Assembly (NCBI GenBank): GCA_002197995.1
Contig: NGZR01000001.1
Coordinates: forward strand, 3,348,001-3,412,000
Source: Gaeumannomyces sp. JS-464
Taxonomy: Eukaryota > Ascomycota > Sordariomycetes > Magnaporthales > Magnaporthaceae
DNA length: 64,000 nt
Reading direction: 5' to 3'
In this document: in pieces, positions 54,901 through 64,000 of the stretch
How the letters are laid out: every line of letters begins with the position of its first letter
How positions within the stretch are numbered: position 1 is the stretch's first letter
Notes under the pieces: generated by a model
Database searches by the model: none
What the model was told of the DNA's origin: nothing
Seen by the model: the letters and a program-made list of their open reading frames with translations, nothing else
Made by a program: the position numbers and the translations under genes

Positions 54901-56500
54901 CCCTAAAAGTTTGGCGCTTTTTAGGTTAGTTGGAGCAAAACAACTGTATAAAGCCCTGGAAAACGGTAATTTCCAAGCATTTACGCAATATATTTGTTGC
55001 TTTTGTAAACTGTTTTTTTAGTATTACAACATACGGAATAACTGCAAAATTAATTGCCGTTAGTTACCTTTTTAAGTACTATAAGCAAACATGCAAAATA
55101 ACCCAAACGACGGTACTAATAATTCGGGGATAACTACGTTAAAACAACTTATTAATTAGGTTAAAACATAAGCAAGTGAAATTAATATACTTATTAAATT
55201 AATAGCTAAAATTAAAAAGCAAAACGCAAGGTTATTAGCGCTATTAAAAGTATTTAGGGGTAAAAAGGAAGCAACGGGGGATATACCTACCCCGCCGGTA
55301 CCACTGGTTCCAAAATAACCAAATGCACCTAAAAACGCTAAAAACCCTATAAATTTTAATAGTGAAAACACTGTTACACCACTCGCTTTAGGCATTTTTA
55401 CTTATAATAACCTTGTAATAAAAAAGTTGTTTAAAAAGGTATATTTTTTTCCGAAAACCTTAAAGCTACGAAAGGCTTTTAATTACGCTAAATGGAAACA
55501 TACGCTAGCATTACAATTTACTGTAATAGGTATATTAGGGTTTACAAATAACCCAAAACTCGCTATAAACATTTCTATTAAAAATCAGGCTTTAATTTTA
55601 CTATTTTTTAAAAATAGCTGTAGCAAAAAAACGCTTTATACTATTACGTGGGAAACGAATTCGATTTTAGCGTTTATTGCCCTAAGGGATAGTTACTCCT
55701 TAACGCTTAAAATTTTAAAAAAATGCGCTTTATAAAAAGTTTCATTCCCTAAATTTCGCTAAATTTAAAAGGTTTATTAGCGAGTTTAACTCCATTTTTA
55801 ATTTTTTGCTAATTAGGCTTCGTAATAGCTATATGCAACTAAATGCTATTAATATTAAAAATTAATACCTAAAAACTTTGGAAGGTGCATTCCTTTAATA
55901 AGCCGAAAAGCTTCGAAGCATTATTCGTAATGCTAATGCTTTAAGGCAGTTAACCGAAGGCATTAATTTGCAGTATTTAATGGCGGATTTGCTCGCTAAA
56001 ATAAATAACCCTATTTTTACAACGCACAAATAAGCTGCTAGTTATAAAACCTAAAGGTAAAAGAAACCATTAAATACAAAAAGTGTTGGTAGGAGTGGTA
56101 CTCCTATAGGCACGGAGATCTCCTAAAAGGAAAGAACAAAAATCTATAAATTTGGAACTGGTGTTTGTAGTGATGCATGTTTTGGGAAGGAATTTAGCTA
56201 CAAAAAGGGGATTGGGAAATCCCCTTTTGTATGCTCGTAGGAGCGCACGGGCCTTGGGCCCGTTACTTTACGAGGTGTGGAGTTTATCCCGGTGCACGCG
56301 CTAATTACGTGGATTAACAAAAGGCGAAAAAAGCAAAAAAAAGGAAAAAAATAAAGCCGCTAAAAGGAAAGGCAAAAAGGCTAAAAATAAGCTTAAAAGC
56401 CAAAATAGCTCTTTTAAATTTGATAAATCCAAAAAAAGGGGAAAAACGGTAATAAATCCCCCGATAGTAAAGGAACTTCCTTCGTAGCGCTAAATTACAA
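54901..56500 (+). pseudogene. Copia-2 gag region, interrupted by a 236-bp LTR
   Basis: An open stretch at 55427-55735 contains NYAKWKHTLALQFTVIGILG and TITWETNSILAFIALRDSYS, matching the capsid-like gag of Copia elements (K-x-x-x-W-x start, W-x-L middle). Further gag sequence is split at 56084-56319 by the inserted LTR, after which a Lys-rich stretch (KGKKAKNKLKSQ) leads to protease. Upstream part 54901-55426 is AT-rich. Confidence 0.6.
56084..56319 (+). repeat. Apparently solo LTR (236 bp) inside Copia-2 gag
   Basis: It begins TGTTGGTAGGAGTGG and ends GGATTAACA; homologous to 6261-6494. Flanks are AAAAG (56079-56083) and AAAGG (56320-56324), a 5-bp duplication with one mismatch. No internal region of its own is present. 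Confidence 0.75.
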
Positions 56501-56576
56501 TCTTTTCTTAGGGGCTGTTAGCGAATCTTACCCTTTTAAAAAGGTTTCGGAAAGTAACGCTACAATTAGCGGTATA

Positions 56577-58330
56577 ATGGATTTGGGGTTATTTGATATA
56601 CAAAATAGCAGTAACTTTTCGGATTTTAAATCTAATTTAAAAGCTTTAACTATTTTTAATTTACCGGCTATAATGCATTGCACGTGCTGTAAACATTTTA
56701 ATGGTAAAAGCAAACACGTTAAAAACCAACGCACTTTTAATGCGCTTATATTATATAATACAGGGAGTACAAATCACATTTTTAACTTTAAAAAGCATTT
56801 TACTACTTTTAGCACTAAATGCGAAATAGTAATAAAAACGGGTGGCGGCCCCGTAGTCCTTAAAAGTATTGGCATTGTTAAATTAACAGTTCGGCGCTTT
56901 AATAAACCTAATGATTTCGAAATTATAACCCTTAACCAGGTGTTATATATTCCCGATTTCGATATTAATATTATTAATAGTTTACGACACTATTAATTAG
57001 GCGAGTTTTTATTAAACAGGGTTTATATAACTTAAATCGCAAATGCTGGGGCGTTTTAAATCCAATTAAATATGGCTTTTTCCTTAACGTTAAAAGGCAT
57101 ATACTGCTTAATATTCGCAAAAGATTTCACTATAACTTAAGTTTTAACCAAGCCGCATAGCGGGTGATTCCCGTAATTAGCGTTAAACTTAATAACGTTT
57201 TTTTTGTAAATTAGGAGGAATATGCTCGTTTCGATTTTAATTTAAAAGAAAATATGGATTAAACGGAAAAGCTACCTTATACTAAAGGTAAAGCTACCCC
57301 GTACTATAAGAAAAAATTAGCTTTAAAGGGTAACAAGCCTAAGTTTAGTGCAAAAAGCCTTAAAAACTCCCGTGTAGTTAAGCCTCGTAAGCTCGGCAAA
57401 CCATTAAACAAGTCCATTGAAAAGCCTATTCCAAAAGACATTACTTTACCAAAACAAAGGACTTCCTATGCAAAAAATCCGTTGCTAAAGATTCTTATAG
57501 TAAGTAAGGTACAAGCGGCCCTTTTTATTAATATTACCTTTAAAAGCTTCCGAAAGTTTGCCGACGGATGGGTAAGCGCTAAAAGTGATGTAATAAAAGG
57601 GTGTAACGAAAAACTGGCTTTTAAAGCGTTGCTTTGGCATCGCAAATTAGGGCATTTGGGACTGGCTTTGCTAAAAAAAACCGCTAAAATTACCTTTGGT
57701 TTCCTTAACTTCGACAAAGTACAAAGGTTGCAATGCGTAATATGTGCCAAAACTATAGCGGTATAAAAAACTAAAAAAGGCCTATTACCTTTTCCGGATA
57801 ATGTTTTAGGTTTTATTGAAAGGGATACAGTTATTTTATCCCCAACGCCATATAATAAAAAACCCGTAATCCTTATGCTTATTAATCGAAAATTAAAGTT
57901 CCGGTGGACTTTTTAACTACCGAATAAGCAAAGCCCAGTATTATACTCCGCTATTAAGTTTTTTTTTAAAGCATTAAAAGCAAAGTACGAGTGTTACCTT
58001 ATAAAGTTTTTCTTTAATAGTGGAAAAAAGGTAAATACGGCGTTAAAAGTTTGGCTCGAACGCAAAAGCATAGCATTCGATTCGTCGAACCCTTATAACC
58101 ACGGTTAAAATGGTTTATCAAAACGCATTATTCGGGTGATTTTAAATAGGCTTAGGGCTATAATTAACGCGGCTGGCCTGCCGTTTTATTTATAGTGCTA
58201 CGTTTTACTTTTAGTAGTTAAATTAGTAAACGCTACGGCGGTTACTAATAGGGAGGTTAGCTTTTACTAAAAGTTTTATAACGAAATAAAACCCGGTTTT
58301 TTTCACAAGCCTAATTTAGGCCATTATCGG
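56577..58330 (+). pseudogene. Copia-2 protease and integrase, damaged
   Basis: Protease: LILYNTGSTNHIFNFKKHF with Asn at 56758-56760 where the catalytic Asp belongs, and VLYIPDFDINIINS. GAG-pre-integrase: ALLWHRKLGHLGLALLKKTA (57625-57690) and CVICAKT, completing the HHCC zinc site. Integrase core fragments (SNPYNHG near 58090; NRLRAIINAAGLP near 58150) follow with stops. Confidence 0.75.
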
Positions 58331-58699
58331 GTAATTGGTACCCACGCGGAGGCTTTAATTCCTTTAAAATATAGGGCAAAATTGAAAAAACTAGCTATTA
58401 AAACGGAACCCGTTAAGCTTTTTAAAGCTTTAAGCAAAACTATTGTACTTGTATATGCGCCTAACCGTAAAGCAGTATATAAAACCTCGACTATTAAAAT
58501 ATTAAAAAGGGTAATAGTAGAAAATCTCGTTCCAAAGGGGGAAAGGATTTTAAAAAGGGTTACTATTAAAAACCTTGCTAAAAAGGCACTAAAACAGCTA
58601 GTGTTTTTAACCCCGATAGCGATTTTAAAAGCGAAATGGAAATCGATTTTCAAAAGAATTAAAAACCTACGGGTACCCCAGCAGCCCTGTTACCAAACC

Positions 58700-60625
58700 C
58701 TATAAATAGGCCTTTTAAGCCTGTTTACCCTATTGTTCGACCTTTTAAAAGTATAACAGTTACAGCGCTACCAACGCGTAAAATACCGGTAATTACAGTG
58801 GATAAAATGCTTATCGACGACAATATCGGAAATATTTTAAGGAAAGCACCTTTTAATCCAAATTAAATGGACGTCGATAAATTTGTTTAATATATTTCTT
58901 ATAAGGCAAAACAGGCAGTAAAAAAGAAAAAACCTATTAAAAACGGTAAACCTAACTTTTATAAAAAGGCTTTAAAAAGCCTTTATTAAAAGGAATGGTT
59001 AGCTGTTTTAAAGTTAAAATTCGAGCAGCTTTTACGTGCTGGAATTTTTAGTTTTTTACCAAAAGCCAAACTACTAAAAAAGCGAAAATTAATTACTTAT
59101 CGACCGGTATTTAAGCTTAAAAAAGATAAGGAAAATCGCTTTATAAAGTATAAGGTTAAGCTAATTGCTAAAGGTTTTTTGCAAATAAAAAGGTTTGATT
59201 TCGTAAAAACTTTTGCTTTTACTAGTATACCGCCTACCTGGCGTATTTATTAGCCTTTACTGTTGTAAAAAATTAGGAAATTGAACAAATCGACTTTATT
59301 GGGGCATTTTTTAACAGTGACTTTAACGTAAATATTTACTTAAGTATTTTAAAAGGTTTTAAAAAATGGTTAGCTATTACAACCCTTAAAATTAAGAAAA
59401 TAGCAAAACAATTTAACTTTAAAACCATTGAAAAACAAGTGATTTTATTAAAAAAAGCATTGTATGGTTTAAAACAAGGGCCTCGTAAATGGCAAAATAA
59501 GCTAAAAACCCTATTAAAGTCGGAAAGGTTTACCTCGCTTATTTTTAATCCAACGGTTTACTTTAATGCTAAAACAAAGCATTTTATTATAACCTTTGTA
59601 AATAATTGCTTGCTAATTGGGCCTAATATTAAATATATTAATACCTTTAAAAAGTCGTTACATAAAGTATATGCATTAAAAGATCGCGGGCTTGCCACCT
59701 ACTTTTTAGGTGTTTAAATTATAAAGGATAGGCCTAAACGGCTTTTTTGGATCCACCAAAGCCAATATATCGACGAAATGCTTTAAACGTTCGGGTTAAA
59801 AGCTTTTCGATTTATAAGTATCCCTTTACAACCGGGCGTGCTTAAAAATACAAGCGAATCACCCGTAACTTTTGCTAAAATCAAACTGCTACAAAAAATT
59901 ATAAGGACCGTTATATACCTAATGCTGTTAACCCGCCCGGATATCGGTTTCGTTGTTTAGTGGATTTCACGCCACCTAACAACGCTTACTAATACGCATA
60001 TTAACGCCGCAAAAAACCTGCTTAAATACCTGGGTAGCATTTGTAATATAGCTATACGCTATGGTTACAAAGCTAAATCAATTAAAACAAGCCTTATTAA
60101 CTTCAAACCGTTAAGTAACTTGTTAAAATTGATTGGTTTTAGCGATAGCGATTTTGCGGGAAATAGGGATTTATCCAAATCGATTTACGGCTATTTGTTT
60201 ACAATTGCCGGAAGCCCTATTTGTTAAAAGTGTAAAAAGGCTAATACTATAGCATTTAACATTGTAAAGGCTAAAACCGACGCTTTAGCGGAAACCCTTT
60301 AAAAGGCGAAATGGTTAAAGTACCTGTTTACAAAGCTGTAAAGCTTTATAAATGGTCCTATTGCAATTTTTGGTAATAATATTAGCTTTATTGGCAATGC
60401 ACATAACCCTACTTTGCATTTTCAAATTAAACATACGTTATTAAAGTTCCATTTTGTTAAGGAAAAAGTTAATGCTGGCATTATTATAATAAAGTATATA
60501 AACACTAAAAATATGCCCGCTAACGGCTTAACCAAACCGTTAACTCCTCCAAAGCATTTAGCTTTTTTAAAGCTTTTAAGCTTGCATTTAAAAGCTTACG
60601 TTTTTACCACTTGCTTTAGTTAATG
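58700..60625 (+). pseudogene. Copia-2 reverse transcriptase and RNase H, catalytic Asp lost
   Basis: It contains KYKVKLIAKGFLQIKRFDF (59155-59210), LLKKALYGLKQGPRKWQNKL (59441-59500), then TFVNNCLLIGPN at 59592-59628: FVNN stands where YVDD is expected, so both catalytic Asp are Asn. RNase H part: SDSDFAGNRDLSKSIYGYLF, and the tail LQIKHTLLKFHFVKEKV with KNMPANGLTKPLTPPKHLAF ends at a stop at 60621-60623. Inactive. Confidence 0.82.
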
Positions 60626-60720
60626 GTAATGCTGGTTAACGCACAGAAAATTTCCTTTTATACCCTAATTTTTGCATTATCCTGTAATTAACTTTTCCTA
60701 TTTTGTTTAAAGGAAATAGT

Positions 60721-60733
60721 AAAAAAAAGGGGG
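60721..60733 (+). promoter_or_regulatory. Copia-2 polypurine tract
   Basis: AAAAAAAAGGGGG directly precedes the 3' LTR (starts 60734), the expected place for plus-strand priming. Confidence 0.8.
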
Positions 60734-61268
60734 TGTTAAAAGGAATTAATGTATTTAGCTAAAGTTAGGTGCACAAACCTTACCTACCCCGCACTACCTA
60801 CCCTCTATTACCTACCTTGTACTTTTGTGGATTTATGCATAAGGTCGGCCTACAGCGTGCTACAGCGCTTAAGTTAGCCGTTATAGGGCTATTTAATTCA
60901 CCTACCTTGCACGCGCCGAAGCAGGGGTGAAAAACGCACAAGTCAAATTTGGAGGCCCAACGCGAAAATGGTTTTGGTAGCCGTGGGTCGATTTTTTAAT
61001 TTCCCCATACAAAATAATTTTTCGGAAAATCGCGTGCGGCACCGGAACCCCTTTGGGCGGGGGGCCCGCGGGATTAATGTCGAAGGGTATATAAGGGAGT
61101 CGAGTTGGCGACCCCTTCCTGCAATACAAGCCTATACCACCCACTAAGGCTTAAGGCCCTGCCAGCACTACTTGTAGTGCTTAACAGGGCCCGTACCAAC
61201 TAAACGTAACCCTGTTAGTTACTGTGATTAGCGCAAGCACGCCCCAATTGAAACCCTATATTTTTACA
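60734..61268 (+). repeat. Copia-2 3' LTR (535 bp)
   Basis: It begins TGTTAAAAGGAATTAATG and ends CTATATTTTTACA, followed by GTAGG (61269-61273). Confidence 0.94.
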
Positions 61269-61739
61269 GTAGGACGATCGAAACCGTGCACGATACGGGT
61301 AATAAACAAAACCGCTTAGGATTTTAAAGATTTTACGCGTGCGTGCTTATGCAGCAAGCCAAACTTGCGCCGTGCGTATCGTGGGTGCGGTTAACCGAAA
61401 AGGAGTCGCGTGGATGGAAAGGACGAAAAGTCCTAAAAATGGCGGGGGACGGCGGCGGCCGGGCCGGCTATTCGTTTAATGTGTGCTAACTGTTTAACCG
61501 GCTTGCAGTTTTTTTATGCGTTTCGAAATCGTATCGTCGCGTGTTGTATACCCGCGAAGCGAAGGCGATAAAAGTTAAAAAAACGGTTAGCCTGGTAATG
61601 CGCGGAGGTTAAAGCAATCCGATTGTCAAGGTTTGGCGCGCGCTTCGCGCGCGCTTTAAGCTGCGGGTGCAAAACCTTCCCAAGCTGGCGATAAGCACCC
61701 CGAAACCATTGCCAGCATTTTTTGCACCTTTGGCCTAAT
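61269..61739. other. Interval between Copia-2 and LINE-A copy 2
   Basis: No gene. A GCGCGCG-CTT-CGCGCGC hairpin is at 61636-61652. Part of the interval may be further LINE-A leader or the flank of the element into which Copia-2 jumped. Confidence 0.5.
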
Positions 61740-64000
61740 TGCGTTGCCGTCGTTACCTTTTTCGAATTCACAATTCTTGGCATTGCGTTATTAGTGCACA
61801 CTGCTAAATTGTATATAAATCTTTAACACCCGCCAATTAGCGACCTAACACTAATAACCACGCCCGTTAACGGCGCTAGTGACGGCAATATGCCGCTGCT
61901 AACAGCCCCCCCTTCGGCCAATAGGGTGGCGCGCGCCCTCCTCGTCAGCCCTACGGTTTGGAGGAACGCGTCGCTGCCACCCGGGCCCCCCCGCACGTTA
62001 GCGCACTCGATTACGCCGTCCCCGTTGCGGAATTAGCAATACCTAACAAGGCTCGATTAAGGCCAGGAAGGCTTTTACGACGGCAACACCGGCACAAGTG
62101 CCCCTCCCCTTTTCCCCTAACGCCGGCGTACGCGTTTACTTGTTAGGTTGGCCGCGGCGGCCGCGGAGGAAATTATTGCGAGCTATAGCCGCAAATAACA
62201 ACAAACGGCCCTAATTTGCGCCACGCTAGCCCGATTTATCGACGCCGGTATTACTTCCCTTTTGGCGGAAGCAATCCCCAAAGCTAACGGTTAGAAAGAT
62301 TGCTTTATTAATTACGCCAAATAAGCCCTTTTCGGCTTACCCACGCCGGCCGAAAAGGAAAGAAGCTTATACGGGGCCCCGAAGCCTTCGCAACGCGCGC
62401 CCCCAGCCATTTACGCGTCGGTAGCTTGGGAGGGCCACTAATAACCCCAACAACCCGCATAGGCTTTTTAGGGCCGTACGTTCCAAACTACCCAGGCACC
62501 CCGCCTATTAATAAGCTTTAAAGCCGATTTTTAGGTGTTCGTTAAAATCCCGGAAAAACGGCAAGCTTAAGCTAATTAACAAATAAGTTTTAGCATTTGC
62601 AAAGCCTTTACCGATAGCAAAAACCTGCCGTTTACGACGGCCGATATCCCGGAAGCGTACCGATCTTTTACTAGGTTCGTGTTAAAAGCAAAAACGGCCG
62701 ATATTTAAAACCGGCTTTTGCAGTACCGATCCGAATTAGGCCGTTTATATAACGCCGAAAAAATCGAAAAGCTCGAAATTTGGTACAATTACGTAATTTT
62801 TAGCTGCTTTACCTTTTTAACCAACGGCTTTGGATAACGCGTCCCGGTATCGGATAAACTGGTTTGGAAGGAAGTGGAAGCTTAAATAAAGCATAAACCG
62901 GTAAACGTTAAGCCTTTCGGGGCCGGCGTCGACCACCAAAAGCGTATATCGTGGATTATATCCCTTTATACGCAAATGGCAAAGTTTAGGCTTTGGAAAA
63001 TCACTTTCTTTTTACGCCGCGTATAACGATACCCGCCGGTTACCCAGCACACTTTTGGCTGCCACGGCTTCCACGTGGCTTGCAACTGCGCCCGGGCCGA
63101 TAAGTGCTTTCGGTGCGGGAAAATAAACGACGACCGGCACGTACAACCGTGTACGGCCCCCTCGCAATGCGCGAACTGCTCGGGCTCGTACCCTACCAAT
63201 TATCCGAACTGCTTTATAAAGCTTATACGGGTAAACGGAATGCTAAAGCACTTAACTTATAAGGAAAAAGGGGCTGTTAAGAGGTTAAGCGTACAAGCGT
63301 ACCGGGCGGTGGCAAAAGCGGCGGAAGCCGCCGTTGCCGCTGCTACCGACGATACCCTTTCCGCAACCGTTACTACTACGGAGCGGCTCCACCGTAGCCG
63401 TTAATTTAACGGCAAACCTTACGACCGCTACCGCTATTACTACGGCTACCGTTATTACTATTAACGATACCGCTAATACAGCCGCTACCGCTGTTGTTAA
63501 CCCTACGGCTAATACTAATATCGCTGTTACTTTTGCCACTCTTATCGCCGTTGCCACCCCCGCCGCCCTCGCCGTCGCTTCCGCCGTTATAATAAACCCG
63601 GCAAGCCCGCCGGCCCTGAAAAGCGTGGCCCGTACGGCCGGCAAGGAAAGGCACCTTATTAAAAGGCTTAAAGTTAGTTTTAACAACTAATATAAAGTAT
63701 TAGCGGATATGAAACTGGACTTCCCCGAGCCCGAAAAGGCTATCGAAATAACTGGAAACCCTTTGAAAAAAACCGACGGTACCGCCGGCTAACAACCTTA
63801 AAGCCAAAACCCCTAATACATTAACGCCGCTTTTACGTATGCCAATAGCCAACCGGATATAACAAACGCATGGCAATAAGGCCCGGCGCCCGGGGCTTCG
63901 CCCTGAACGCCGTGCTTTAACCGCCGTTTAAGCAAACGTTCGACGTAGTTGGGAAACGGCGGTTATTTTGCTTTAACTATCCTAAAGCTAAATATCGACG
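61740..64000 (+). mobile_element. LINE-A copy 2, plus strand, truncated by window edge
   Basis: Its leader (61740-61960) matches the 5' region of the minus-strand LINE-A (18060-17880), ORF1 follows to 63792 and ORF2 begins after 63800 and runs off the window. This copy is uninterrupted at the site where Gypsy sits in the other copy, so it serves as the empty-site reference. Confidence 0.85.
61958..63792 (+). pseudogene. LINE-A copy 2 ORF1 with zinc knuckles, damaged
   Basis: The N-terminal AATRAPPHVSALDYAVPVAE block matches copy 1. AAAAEEIIASYSRK follows at about 62160. The knuckle region at 63075-63240 reads NCARADKCFRCGKINDDRHV, then CTAPSQCANCSGSYPTNYPN and C, a CCHC tandem of Tad-like ORF1 proteins (RNA binding). 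An Ala/Thr-rich segment leads to KSVARTAGKERHLIKRLKVS and the end GTAG with stop at 63790-63792. Stops are frequent from 62030 to 63000; the last part is open. Confidence 0.75.

Larger units (their letters stand above)
46837..61268 (+). mobile_element. Copia-2: complete Ty1/copia element containing a LINE and an apparently solo LTR
   Basis: LTRs at 46837-47353 and 60734-61268, flanked by GTAGG. Internal order is primer-binding site (47354), leader with small inverted repeats, gag (55.4-56.4 kb), protease (56.76 kb), integrase (57.6-58.3 kb), RT (59.0-59.7 kb), RNase H (60.1-60.6 kb) and purine tract (60721-60733). Without the nested LINE-B (48737-54882 plus 18-bp duplication) and the 236-bp LTR, the element would be about 8.0 kb. 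Stops throughout; protease and RT catalytic Asp residues are lost. Confidence 0.93.

Noticed and set aside
61636..61652. GCGCGCG-CTT-CGCGCGC hairpin as a terminator or replication element
   Set aside because: Isolated alternating GC palindrome in non-coding DNA; no context supports a function.
1..64000. CRISPR array, tRNA, rRNA
   Set aside because: No regularly spaced repeats, and no cloverleaf or rRNA sequence that I could recognise by eye; a tRNA scan would be needed to exclude tRNAs fully.

Overview
The window looks like a transposon-rich, gene-poor block from a filamentous ascomycete (Pezizomycotina, probably Sordariomycetes). The evidence is: 50-125 nt GT-AG introns; fungal families such as a chromodomain Ty3/gypsy element, Tad-like LINEs, pogo/Fot, piggyBac, NACHT/ankyrin NLR-like pieces and a small fungal 'GGPP synthetase-like' family; and the marks of repeat-induced point mutation (RIP). 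Retroelement reading frames stay in register over kilobases but carry many TAA/TAG codons where Gln or Trp is expected, while CpG stays abundant.

Layout. 1-6494: a Copia-type element on the minus strand, cut by the left edge. 6500-18060: a Tad-like LINE on the minus strand (LINE-A), split by a complete chromodomain Gypsy element at 9909-16587 (222-bp LTRs, GTACA target duplication). 18357-23739: a complete Copia (170-bp LTRs, GTTTA duplication). 25610-30694: a conserved fungal gene (511 codons once two insertions and one intron are removed) broken by a pogo transposon (26619-28456, TA duplication) and by a short gag-only LTR element (28964-30616, AAAAG duplication). 31560-32600: a piggyBac tail and a DUF6570/helitron-associated fragment. 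33277-46000: a GC-rich island of mostly decayed host-like genes: an ankyrin NLR-like gene, a multi-span membrane protein, a DNA polymerase X fragment, a secreted protein, and NLR N-terminal and NACHT fragments. 45890-46836: piggyBac transposase. 46837-61268: a second Copia (GTAGG duplication) swollen to 14.4 kb by a complete LINE (LINE-B, 18-bp target duplication) and an apparently solo LTR. 61740-64000: a second LINE-A copy on the plus strand, running off the right edge.

Two styles of decay are visible. Retroelements carry transition-type damage (nonsense codons, catalytic Asp to Asn) with few frameshifts. GC-rich host-like relics and the pogo transposase carry single-base frameshifts, often in homopolymers, with few RIP-type stops. 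No gene in the window is certainly intact; the best candidate is the membrane protein at 36309-37903, which needs only two homopolymer corrections. I see no tRNA, rRNA or CRISPR array. The most unusual items are the twice-interrupted gene, the gag-only element with its row of GGT-loop hairpins, and the dependence of RIP damage at reverse-transcriptase active sites on neighbouring bases.
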